The position numbers and the translations under genes are program-made. Under the pieces are notes generated by a model. The model saw only the letters and a program-made list of their open reading frames with translations, ran no database searches and was not told where the DNA came from. Of a stretch of 64,000 nt of DNA, positions 13,334 to 23,090 are shown piece by piece (the first letter of the stretch is position 1; every line of letters begins with the position of its first letter). This stretch comes from Sipunculus nudus. Its lineage: Eukaryota > Annelida > Sipuncula > Golfingiida > Sipunculidae. The stretch is from the NCBI GenBank assembly GCA_026874595.1, contig CM049307.1, positions 92,728,330-92,792,329 on the forward strand, given 5' to 3'.

Positions 13334-13624
13334 AATTTCAGGTTTCCAATTAAGCATTTTGCGAAGAACCTCTCTGGATGAAGATTCTAGACCAGCAGAT
13401 GGGTTTGTGCCTATTTGACATTCAGGATGCTCAAATGAAATCATTTTCCTATAGATCACAGAATATAGGTCGCATTGACCTAATTTCACGTTTCCATGGA
13501 CATTCAGGAACTACCTCCCTGAAAGTAACATTACAAGAGTCTAGGCCTAAGTGAAACAATTTGTTCCCAGTCCGACTCTCTGGATGGTCAATATCATATT
13601 TTCGGCATGTAGGTCACAGAATGT

Positions 13625-13639
13625 AGGTCAACGTGACCT
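13625..13639. promoter_or_regulatory. Perfect AGGTCA-n3-TGACCT palindrome (ERE-like)
   Basis: The sequence is AGGTCAACGTGACCT, the equivalent position two satellite units further on. Confidence 0.5.
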
Positions 13640-13933
13640 ATTTTCAGGTTTCCTAGGAGATTTGCCTAGAAACTCCCAGGAATTTTCGTTAGAAAATTCT
13701 AGGCCTAACAGATACAATGTGTGCCCATCTGACATTGTGTACTCTTATGACATTTTTCCTATAGGTCGAAGAATATAGGTTGTGGTTACCTAATTCCATG
13801 TTTCCAAGGAGATTTGCTCATGACTTCCCTTAATATTATATTAGAAGATTCTAGGCTTAATGGATACAATTTGTGCACCATCCGACATTCACTGTGCACT
13901 TTTGACATCTTTTTTCTATAGGTCACATATTAC

Positions 13934-13948
13934 AGGTCATGGTGACCT
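13934..13948. promoter_or_regulatory. Perfect AGGTCA-n3-TGACCT palindrome (ERE-like)
   Basis: The sequence is AGGTCATGGTGACCT, the equivalent position in the next-to-last unit. Confidence 0.5.
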
Positions 13949-14846
13949 TATTTCATGTTTGCAAGAACCTCCAAGAATCTAACGTTAGAGTATTCTAGTA
14001 CTTATATATACAATTTACGCCCCGTCTGACTGCTCAAAATAATATTTTCGGCCCATAAGTCGCAGAATATAGGTCAACATGACGTTCACTATATAACTTA
14101 CAAAAACACTTATTTCCACGACCAAATGATTGATCTCCACCTTCACACACAGAGAGCTTCAATCTCAGCGAGGCATCTATGATTAAATTAGAGTTGATAT
14201 AGCCCGCTCGTCATTATCACTTCTCTACATAAAAACCGTTTGGTAAGCTATAATGTCCGACAGTATAACCCAGTGACAGGCCTGGGTCACTGTCACATAT
14301 TATATTAATCATATTATGCAGAACCTTACATTTGTGTCTATCACGATGTATAGCGACCATTACCAGTCTGTACTAATCTTCAAATTGTCTATAAAAATTA
14401 CGACCAGAAGTTGACCAGTGTTTTTGCCATACCCGGACTAAGCAATATCACCAAGGTTTATAACGTCCAATAATACATTTTTATGGCACAAAAAGGTTGG
14501 ATTCTCAAGCACTTTTTTTAAACATTTTCAACATGTTTTTACATAAATACAATTTTAGTGGCCAGTGGTCGCTAATGGCATCAGTCGCTTATATATAGCA
14601 GTGTTCGGGCCACTCAAAACAGCTTGCAAACATTCGGTTGTTCATGCGTGTACGCGTTCATGCACGCATTATACTAAAAAATCGCACATTATCTCCCGCA
14701 AACAACAAGTTCCTACAGGCAGAAGCACAAATCGGGAAATTCCTATTAAAAATCGATTTTTTTTATTGAGGGGAATTAAAACTGACGGTGCCTGAACCCA
14801 ACTTTTTTTATTTTTTTGCCTAAACTTCATGTTATTTTCTTTACAG

Positions 14847-14899
14847 ATGTACCAGGTGAATCGCCCTATACGCTTCTGACATCAAAGTATTTAGTTTAG
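14847..14899 (+). CDS. Candidate alternative last exon of the EGF/kringle receptor
   Basis: After a good polypyrimidine tract and TTTACAG, a phase-1 reading gives (D)VPGESPYTLLTSKYLV and a TAG stop. It starts with AT, so it completes the same GAT codon as the exon at 9157. It could therefore join exon 8869-8934, or the internal phase-1 donor of exon 9157, without a frameshift. It carries one more YxxL motif (YTLL). It lies 5.6 kb downstream, beyond both tandem repeats. It may instead belong to another gene whose other exons I cannot see. Confidence 0.45.
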
Positions 14900-15261
14900 C
14901 TGAACTTTAATTGTGTAATAATAATCTAATATAGAGAGGAGACTAGGAAACAAATAATCATTGACCCAAAGAGTTTTAATACCAAACATGAAAACAAATT
15001 CAAAAAGTTAAACATTAATGTTATTAAAAATCGGGCTTGGGGATGAAGAATTGTAGGGACTCTTTTGTTAACTGCAGCAGGTTGGCTTAAATGATGGATG
15101 ATTGCAGTGAAGCGGAGCGACAAAGGTCTAAAGCATGTGAAATATCCAGGCCATATTGCAGAGAACCGATGGATGTTTGTTGCTGATTTAAGCGATGTGA
15201 AATGGTTGCCATGTGTGAAATACAGATGTCCAGTTCATTGTTTTGGCACACATACACACAT

Positions 15262-15264
<3 letters not shown>

Positions 15265-15319
<55 letters not shown>
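15265..15319. repeat. (TA)n microsatellite
   Basis: About 55 bases of alternating TA, directly abutting the left end of a dispersed repeat (15320-15500). Confidence 0.9.
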
Positions 15320-15321
<2 letters not shown>

Positions 15322-15500
15322 GGTATAGCCGTGTTAGTCTGTAGCAGACGCGAAGGTAAAAATAAAGAGTGATGCCTGTTAGATAGACTAGTTGTTTATT
15401 AACATCCAAGCTTTTGAAGCAAAGAGGCTTCTTCTTCAGGTGGTAATTAAGTGGGAACGTGAGATGTGTCTCTACACGTTCCCACGTAAGGCAGGGTCAT
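15320..15500. mobile_element. Dispersed repeat fragment, possibly Penelope-like or SINE
   Basis: Begins 'GGTATAGCCGTGTTAGTCTG' and continues with 'AAGCTTTTGAAGCAAAGAGG' and 'CTTCTTCTTCAGG'. This combination resembles retroelement ends I recall from other animals, where a TAGCCGTGTTAGTCTGTA start pairs with a CTTCTTCAGG block. The class is my inference. A perfect 11-bp hairpin (GTGGGAACGTG at 15451-15461, CACGTTCCCAC at 15475-15485) lies inside. The element ends about 380 bp before the oxidase start codon. Confidence 0.45.
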
Positions 15501-15881
15501 CTGGTGATCGATTCGGTTATAATTATTCCTTTCGATATCAAATCATTTTTCTCATTGCATGTACACCGGCACTGTCAAACCTCAAGCATTGTCTTCCGTA
15601 CTATATTGCTAGGCCTTACAATTAACCTGAGTGAACTGTATTAAATTGAAAGTCGCATAATAATGATAGGATGTACGTTTATACTATGGTGTTCTATGGC
15701 CCTGCTGCATTGGGGAAATGGAGTTGAGGGTCAGGTTTCTTACAAGTTGATGCTGCTAATGAAACAGAAATAACAGGGCAGCACGTGTTCCCATGTTCTC
15801 GCGTGCCCTCTGTCTGTTTGATTTGTAGGGAGTTTCCGGGCCCGGCCCTTGCACCCGTAGCACAGTAAGCTATCAGCAGTG

Positions 15882-15998
15882 ATGGAGGCATCTCGTGTGA
15901 TACTGATGCTGGGCGTCCTGTCCTGTCTGTTGCTAGCAACAAACCTCGTCTTTGTCGTAGTACTTTGGTCGAGAACAAGCACTCCTAGCAATAACCTG
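15882..15998 (+). CDS. HAO1: Oxidase exon 1: N-terminal membrane anchor
   Basis: 39 codons, phase 0, donor GTAAGT. Reads MEASR then a hydrophobic run of about 23 residues (ILMLGVLSCLLLATNLVFVV) ending in W-S-R. This looks like a signal anchor or uncleaved signal peptide. It precedes the whole catalytic domain, so the enzyme would be membrane-bound or enter the secretory pathway. The ATG at 15882 is the only in-frame start near this exon. Confidence 0.75.
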
Positions 15999-17740
15999 GT
16001 AAGTACCATGTGTACGAACCGACGATTTAGAGCGACGTGCACAAAAGGAATTTTAAGGCACAGAGGTTCTTTAGTTTTCAGTATAACTTTATACTGGAGG
16101 CTGCATAAAGAATATACAGTAACAAAAGGGAAATAAACTATTTTATTTAAATGTACGACTATGCTCGGTTTAAAAATCCCAAATTCACATGACGAGCGAC
16201 CTGACTAGTAAAATGTGATTCAAGGTAAATGTTCAGTAATGTTGTGTATTGCTTAATCAGCTACATAATTTGCAGTTTAACTTATCCTTGAGATTTTCGT
16301 GGACAAGAACGAAATTGTTGTATTAAATGTTTCCAGGAGGAGATTATGGACCATTCGATCTATGTTGGTTCGTAGATTCTAATGGGAGGAATCCAGGTTC
16401 AGTTTATGGATCTTCTGTTGCTTATGCTTATGCTATACACTGTCATTAGAAAACTGTTGAGGGATTTTGCAGTTTGTGTATACCAGCTCTGGCCTTTTTT
16501 TGTGTGTTCATATATTTTTCAGGAAGTCACAGAAGACGATACGACATATCCACTTGTGAACGTGCAAGATTTTAAAGTTCATGCAAAACGAGTGATGGAT
16601 AAAAATGCCTGGCTCTACATGAAGCAAGGCGCCACCACGGAGCAGACGACGCGTGGAAACGAGGCCGCTTTCTCCATGTATCGTCTGCGACCACACATGC
16701 TCCGAGGTGTAGCCGGCGCCAACACCACCACCACCATACTCGGTCACGTGGTCTCGTGTCCCATCGGAATATCCCCGACTGCTTACCACAGGTAAGTGTA
16801 ATGCTTAAAAAGAATGTCTCATTGGAAAATTAATTCCTATATCAATCGTTAATTTGGTTTATTAAGCCTTCATTGGTAAGAGGCTCATAGGGGTTGACGA
16901 GTTTATTTCTGTATTCAAATCATTTTATTTGTTGATGATTGGTGGACCAGTAAGTCTTAGGTCCCCCCGGCCGAGTTCAAAACCATCCATTTCGTATTTT
17001 CTCTCTTTTCTTTTTTCCGCTATTTTCTGTTTACGCTAAATTTACGAGATGGTTGATTTTCAAAACCAATTTAGACAACCTAAACCTAGGTCGCAGATAT
17101 GGACCTGATATCTAATTCTGACCTTGATCTTATTTCAAGGTCACAAACTCCACTGCTGACTCCCCATTATCGCTAACATGCGGTCTCGGCAGAGCTCGGC
17201 TTCCGGTGAATGTTTGGCAGTTGCATATATCTAGTGTTTTGGAATGACATACTCAGAATCAAGCAGTATAATCTCGAAAATTTGAAACTTATCTTTTATA
17301 TCCCTGGGCCGTCGAAAACCAATGCCCAAATTCAGATCCCAATATTCAGTGTATTCTACTTTTTTTTGGGCATCGACCATATTGTTCGTGGACTTCTGTG
17401 GTGCGATCAGGACCTAAAAAAAATCTGATGGGAGTTCATGAAACACACTATATACATTGTGATATATACCAACGACTACTAAATTAGGCCATAGGTCACC
17501 ATTCTTCAGGGGCGATGGGGGCTGTATCTCAATCCCCCCCCCACCCCCCACTTTTGGACAAGGGGGGGGGGGGAGGATGGTCAATGTTATAATTCTCCCT
17601 ATTTAGCGAATAATTTATATACTGTTAAGGAAACCTAATACTTATTTGTAATATATTTGACATATGATTAAGTATGTATATTTGAAATGTAACGTACAGA
17701 CGCTAATATATTTGAAATGTGTCAAAAAGACGCTACAAAG

Positions 17741-17771
<31 letters not shown>

Positions 17772-19325
17772 TGTGTGAGGGTTCGTGTGATCTACCCCCA
17801 CCCCAACCCTGGGAGATTAATTGAGGCCATTGAGATTTTTTGTGACATTACTGTTATGGCTAGGAATTTGATAGGTTTTACTGGCATGTTGTGTGAATGA
17901 ACCGTCAAAGTAACTCCCTTGGTATCAGTTGTTTTAAAATTCTTGGCGTATCTTATTAGGCCAAAGGTCACAAGCACAAGACGGGCATATTACGCAATCC
18001 AGAGCTATTGCTCGATGTGATTTTTTACAGAAGTACGTAAAAAGATCCCCTATCCCAGCTAGCACAAAAATATTTTAAAAATGTTTTATAAACGTTTGGC
18101 AAAATGTTTTGAAAATGTTTTCTCGTGATATTTTTATAACGTTTTTTTGTATGTTCGAAAAAACGTTTTTAAAACGTTTTGCTAAAACGTTTTAAAAATG
18201 TTATTTTGATGTTTTAAAAATGTTTTTGTAAAACCTTTTAAAAACGTTTTCATAATATTTTATTAACATTTTGTGAGTTACATTTTTTTGATATTTTAAA
18301 AATGTTTCCTTCAAAATATCCAAAAAACATTTTTATAACATTTACACATTTATCTATATCCTGAAATATTCCCCACAACCCAATATGTGATATGTTTTGC
18401 ATGGGCTTATATCATACGTTGTGAATATATAAGTATTTATTTCATATTTTGAATTGACAGGGTTTCTGTAGTGTGTGCAGGATATGGCAAATTGGAAACC
18501 AGCTTTTGTTATACCAACATGGTTAAATAATCTGCATTAATATAAAGGTAGAAAAACACTTTCCCCATTATTTTATCTATATTATGTTCATATTTGCCAA
18601 AAAAATGAATTTAAACCATAGAGTTAATTCATCTCTGTTGAAACTACAGCTGCATATTTTATATCATTTCTGCTTACAACTTCACACCAGATAAACATAT
18701 TCTCACGTATCAACAAAGAAAAGAGTAACTGGTAAGGCACAGAGGTTTATTTAAAAAACATCAGTCTGAATCAGAGTCTGTGATGTCTTCCACTGGAGCA
18801 GGCTCACTTCCTTTCTTTTTCTTCTTTGCCTCTTGTGTCTGTAGAAATAGATATCTACATATTACCATAAATGAAATTCACTAAACAAAAACTTTAAATG
18901 GGCAGGTAATCAATTGACAGGAATGTATTTATCCTATTACATACAAGATGTAAATCAATTACTGAATGTCTACTGTATTGTATATTACTATAAGATACCT
19001 GACAAATCTGATAGGAGAGTACAGTTTTTTAATTTATCTATAATACAAACAGTACACTACTTTAAAAAGTGCATCTAGATGAGACAGAATGTTCCCTTTA
19101 CTCAGAAAACATAAAGAAAACCACAATATTATTTGCATTACCAGTTTAAAAATACTTTAATAGTACATTATCTTAAGTACAATACATATCATTTATCTAT
19201 ATATAATCAAGTGATATGGGCATATTGTTTCAGGGATATCTTAGTTGCCAATACAATATTTTTCTTTTATTATATGTATATAAACATAAATATATAATGT
19301 ATTTATTAGTGCTAAGTAGGATATA

Positions 19326-19378
<53 letters not shown>

Positions 19379-19527
19379 TTTTTCACAAATGATCAAGGGA
19401 AAAATGTCCAGTGAAACCTGTTTTAGCCTTATGTATAAATATATATATATATATAGAGAGAGAGAGGGAGAAAGAGAGGGAGAGAGAGTTTACATAAATA
19501 TATATAGAGAGTGAGTAAGAGAGAGTT

Positions 19528-19587
<60 letters not shown>

Positions 19588-22500
19588 ACAGCAGACGGTA
19601 TCATGTGGTCGGTGTATGTCATTTAATTGTACGGGAATGTCACAGTTAAAGCTTGGCCTGACAGTGGTGCCCTTTAAACCTAATGCAGCTCTGTAATGCA
19701 TGCTTAAAGAGCTGGCATGTTACTTGGTGACAGCTCATTAGGACTGGTGCAGACACACCTAAACTATGGGTAATATGTTGACCCCAAATTTTATTAACTT
19801 AAAACAAGTGAATAACCACACACACAATAACAAGATGTATATAAAACAACCAGTCTGAATGAAAATTTGTAAACTTGATTATAAAAATGACCTGTAAAAA
19901 AATGCTGATGATGTTGCCATATATGTTTATATTATAAATAATAAATATAAATTATAAATGATCAATTATACATACTGATATAGGCAAAAGAAAGATCTTC
20001 CTATGAGTATGTGCCTTTTCTGTTATTATTACTTCTATACTTTCTACCCTAAATAAATAAATGTGTGTGTGTGTGTTTGAAATTTCTTGTACAGCAGAAT
20101 CAGTTGTGGTCATGATATTGTTGTATACAAGTTGGATGGCTGTCACCCCTCTCCAGCTGAATTGAAACCTTGTTTTAAGCTGCTTGCATTATGGCACAAT
20201 GAGTTTTAATAAACAAATGTACCAATGGTTCTGCTACTAATTAGCTATTTGGAAATTATAAATTATGAATATGAATGAAAATTAGGGGAAAAGATAAATG
20301 AAATATACTCACAATAGCTTGAACACTCAGACATTCCACTTCAACTGTTTAGTCTGGTATGCTGAGTTTCCCGCCAAAATGTGGTCTCCACAGGGACACA
20401 GTAACTCTAGTCGATCCAATTAAGCCGCAATCCGTAAAAAAAGACATGAGTTCCCTGGAGGGTTATATGATAAGTTACATACTGATAGCTGTAGTGCACT
20501 GGACCACATTATCAGCATAATATGAACATGCTGTACTTTTTGACACGTATTGCCCAGTTTTATTCTTGTTTTTTTTTGTAAAGCTTAATTTCTGAATTTA
20601 TAATTTGATCTGAAGAAATTGCCTCCTGGATTTCAGTTTAAATATGGAACGAGAAGCAGAATTTTGCTTTAATATAAAATAATTAGTTCACTCTTTTAAA
20701 CTTCAGATCTGAAGATGCCAATTTTATTAATAAAATATACACTACTGTGATATTTACTATATATATAGAAAGTTCCTTTGTATGTAACATATTTACACAG
20801 ATAAAAAATGTTTATATTTAAATATATATTAATATTACACAGATTTAATTAATATATATATGTATATATGTATATATGTGTATATATATATTACATCTTG
20901 TACATATTAAATAAGTCTCATAAATAATTCAAGTAAACATTTTTTATCAACATTTTTTAATTTTTTAAAACTTTTTGTTGTATTTGTTTACATTTTTTAA
21001 ACATTTTTAACTATTTCATTCACAAGTATACCTAAGGCAGTGACAGATGACGCGGTCACAAAAATCCCTGAAATTGGATTGGGTTATTTAAGTCATATTA
21101 CACCTTGTACATTTTTAATATATCTCAAAGGTTTCAAGTAAATATTTTTCATCAACATTTAAAAAACATTTTTAAAATGTTTTTAAAATGTTAAAAAAAA
21201 AGTTTTGGGAACCCATTTATGCACTCTATGAGAGAAATGTTAAAAAAATGTTTTATAAATGTTTAAAAAAAATGTTTTGTTGTAACATTTATGCGCTGTT
21301 TTTGAAGATGTTTTAAAAATGTTTTAAAAATGTTTTGATAAAAACGTTCTATTGTAACATTTATGCGCTAATAGTAAAAACATTTTAAAAATGTTTTTAA
21401 AACATTTTTAAAAGATGTTCTGTTGAAACATTAATGCAACATATTGAAAATGTTTTAAAAATGTTTTGTGCTACCTGGGATACGTGTAGTTTTCCTTCGT
21501 TCCCGTTTCCAAAATATCTATAGAAAATGTGAATGAAATTTGTTTTCAAGGAAATTCAAACAGTGAACATTCAAACTTAAATGAATACATCACCTCCTTC
21601 AATCATACTTTTTTTAGATTAGTGACTCCAGAAGGAGAAAACGCAACGGCAAGAGCTGCCAGATCTAGGAATATCGTCGCTACTTTTAGTGCTACATCCA
21701 CCGTCAGAATGGAAGATATTGCAGCGGCGGCACCTGGCGGTGTATACTGGCAACATATTTATTTATTTGGTCTCCCGGAAGTGACGTTGGACTTCGTGCG
21801 GAGAGCAGAGCGTGCTGGGTTTTCAGGTCTAGTCCTCACAATAGACCGCCCAGTTCGAGGCATCCGATACCACGTCTTGAAAGGCCAAATCAAATTTCCA
21901 TATCATGTTAAAAAAGCAAATTATTACAATGACACCGAAGCATTCAAAGCACATTTGGTCAACCCTGGGCAAACCTGGGATCAGTTGTCATGGTTACGTA
22001 AGCAGACAAAACTACCAATCATCGTTAAAGGGATTCTGCGAGGCGAGGATGCCAAGATGGCCATAGAAGCTGGCGCTGACGCTGTCTTAGTGTCCAATCA
22101 TGGCGGCAGGTAAGACAAACGTTCTAACAAATGGCTGATTGATTAAACACATGTAGACATTAATCCTCGGGCTAACTCTGAAATATATACCTGTTTGCGT
22201 ATCTGATCAATGGCCCAGTAGGTCTGTTGGTCCGATTAAACCGGTTCCAGCATAGAACCAAGAATCAGAACAAACGAGAACGCGTGTCACATGTTTAAGA
22301 AATGGAGCTGGATGCACAATGAGATACCATGCTCTCGTTGGTCTGATTACAATACTTTGCTCTGTGCCAGTCCTGGTGGTGAGACCCGGCGATTCTTGCT
22401 ATATAAAGCAAGTTTCAGCTAGGGAGATCTGGGACGACTGCAGTATATAACCACTGCGTGAGGAGCGAACGCTTGGCTATGCTTAAATCTTTGTTTATTA

Positions 22501-23090
22501 TAATTGGTATAATTGCTTCAATGTAATATACTGGAAACACACTTGAATGTTCTTATGCGCCAAAGTACATAACCGGCTAAATGAAACGAATGCCTCCTTC
22601 AGGGTCCTAGACGGTGTTCCTGCGACCATCGACGTCTTGAGTGAGGTGGTAGCGGCGGTTAACGGAAGTGTGGAGGTGTACATGGACGGAGGGATACGGA
22701 CAGGCATGGACGTCGCTAAAGCAATCTCTCTAGGTTTGAAATATTTTGTTACGAATATGCTGTTAGTTCGGTAACATGATTAATCAGCCTTTCATTTTTT
22801 ACTCTTGATTTCCGCCCTTTATTGTGAAAATTATATCTTAAGCACCTTTTTTCGCGTGCTTGATTTTGCTTGTTTAATTGGTAGGTGCCCGCGCAGTGTT
22901 TATAGGACGTCCTGTCTGGTACGGACTCGCCCACAGCGCCCAGGAAGGATTAGAAAAAGTTTTAGACATTCTACAGACGGAATTCCTTAACGCCATGCAA
23001 CTCCTTGGAGCTGATCGTCCCCAGAAGTTGGACTCCTCCGTCATTCTAACGCCTCCATCATGCGTTGGAAAATCTTGCGAAGCTTCTTGA
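15882..23090 (+). CDS. HAO1: FMN-dependent 2-hydroxyacid oxidase with N-terminal membrane anchor (five exons)
   Basis: Exons 15882-15998, 16523-16791, 21618-22109, 22603-22733 and 22885-23090 join in frame to 404 residues plus stop. The fold family (glycolate oxidase, lactate oxidase) oxidises 2-hydroxy acids to 2-oxo acids with FMN and O2, giving H2O2. Residues equivalent to spinach glycolate oxidase Tyr24, Tyr129, Thr155, Asp157, Arg164, Lys230, His254 and Arg257 are kept: Y71, Y177, T203, D205, R212, K266, H290, R293. DGGIR (321-325) and GRP (344-346) bind FMN phosphate in the family. Oddities: about 40 extra N-terminal residues with a transmembrane segment, no SKL-type peroxisomal C-terminus (ends CEAS), and replaced positions around the substrate pocket. 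The exact orthologue (HAO1, HAO2 or a lineage paralogue) is uncertain. A possible ATTAAA poly(A) signal lies at 23312. Confidence 0.88.
16523..16791 (+). CDS. HAO1: Oxidase exon 2: start of the TIM barrel
   Basis: Acceptor TTTTTCAG, donor GTAAGT, phase 0 in and 2 out. Covers residues 40-128. NAWLYMKQGA carries the catalytic-pocket tyrosine. LRPHMLRGV and CPIGISPTAYHR match the family's 'P-R-x-L-R-x-V' and 'P-x-x-x-x-P-T-A' blocks. Confidence 0.85.
16792..18050. other. Oxidase intron 2, part left of the transposon
   Basis: No coding sequence. Contains a C-run/G-run pair at 17534-17573 and a (GT)n tract at 17743-17768. Several AGGTCA/TGACCT half-sites occur at 17089-17145 and 17494. They recall the 13-14 kb satellite, but without tandem order. 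Confidence 0.5.
17534..17573. repeat. C-run followed by G-run (hairpin-forming)
   Basis: A C9-A-C6 tract, a short spacer with CTTTTGGACAA, then a G12-13 tract. The two runs can pair as a stem or form G-quadruplex and i-motif structures. Confidence 0.7.
18761..18838 (-). pseudogene. C-terminal exon-like segment inside the transposon
   Basis: Minus strand: acceptor TTTCTACAG, then 25 codons (TQEAKKKKKGSEPAPVEDIT, then DSDSD) and a TGA. A Lys-rich then acidic DSDSD tail suits a nuclear or chromatin protein C-terminus. The source gene is not recognised. It may be a captured host exon or the transposon's own gene end. Confidence 0.4.
19321..19376. repeat. (TA)n microsatellite
   Basis: Alternating TA inside the transposon, with related (TA)n(GA)n tracts following at 19438-19585. 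Confidence 0.9.
19438..19585. repeat. Compound (TA)n(GA)n microsatellite
   Basis: Three alternating blocks of TATA and GAGA, the last with about 21 GA units. Confidence 0.9.
20313..20334 (-). pseudogene. Start-exon-like segment inside the transposon
   Basis: Minus strand: ATG at 20334 opens M-S-E-C-S-S-Y and meets a consensus GTGAGT donor in phase 1. A non-repetitive stretch precedes it, as a promoter or 5' UTR would. The phase does not fit the 18761-18838 exon directly, so an intermediate exon would be required. Confidence 0.25.
21618..22109 (+). CDS. HAO1: Oxidase exon 3: catalytic barrel core
   Basis: 492 nt, phase 2 in and out. Starts LVTPEGENATARAA (family M-A-H-P-E-G-E). It includes WQHIYLF with the catalytic tyrosine, LTIDRPVRGIR with the FMN-contacting Thr/Asp and the substrate Arg, PIIVKGILRGEDA with the FMN lysine, and VSNHGGR with the proton-abstracting His and substrate Arg. 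Departures from the family: 'MAH' is LVT, 'LSSWATSS' is FSATSTVR, and Gln before the tyrosine is His. Confidence 0.9.
22603..22733 (+). CDS. HAO1: Oxidase exon 4: FMN-phosphate site
   Basis: 131 nt, phase 2 in, 1 out. Reads VLDGVPATIDVLSEVV, then VYMDGGIRTGMDVAKAI. DGGIR is the flavin-phosphate loop. The usual Gln after H-G-x-R is Val here. Confidence 0.9.
22885..23090 (+). CDS. HAO1: Oxidase exon 5: C-terminus
   Basis: 206 nt, phase 1 in. Reads ARAVFIGRPVWYGLAHSAQE and ends with SCVGKSCEAS and TGA. No SKL, SKI or SRL tripeptide, unlike peroxisomal glycolate oxidases. Confidence 0.9.

Larger units (their letters stand above)
13042..14090. repeat. Degenerate satellite of about 150 bp with palindromic AGGTCA half-sites
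   Basis: About eight diverged tandem units of 137-158 bp. Each carries, in order, an AGGTCA...TGACCT palindrome, a 'TTTCANGTTTCC' block, 'ATTCTAGGCCTAA' and a 'CNATCTGACATT' block. Palindromes with a 3-base spacer lie at 13319-13333, 13625-13639 and 13934-13948 (perfect AGGTCANNNTGACCT). Diverged ones lie at 13467-13481, 13777-13791 and 14071-14084. The first two units (from 13042 and about 13181) are strongly diverged. No coding potential. Confidence 0.75.
18053..21480. mobile_element. 3.4-kb inverted-repeat DNA transposon in oxidase intron 2
   Basis: The left end TCCCAGCTAGCACAAAA and right end TTTTGTGCTACCTGGGA are inverted copies, flanked on both sides by TA (18051-18052, 21481-21482). 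Both arms (about 300 bp left, about 540 bp right) consist of degenerate AAAATGTTTT/AAAACGTTTT units facing each other. The interior contains microsatellites and two exon-like minus-strand pieces, but no transposase ORF. The superfamily is not recognised; a TA duplication is compatible with Tc1/mariner-type insertion. It ends 137 bp before oxidase exon 3. Confidence 0.7.
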
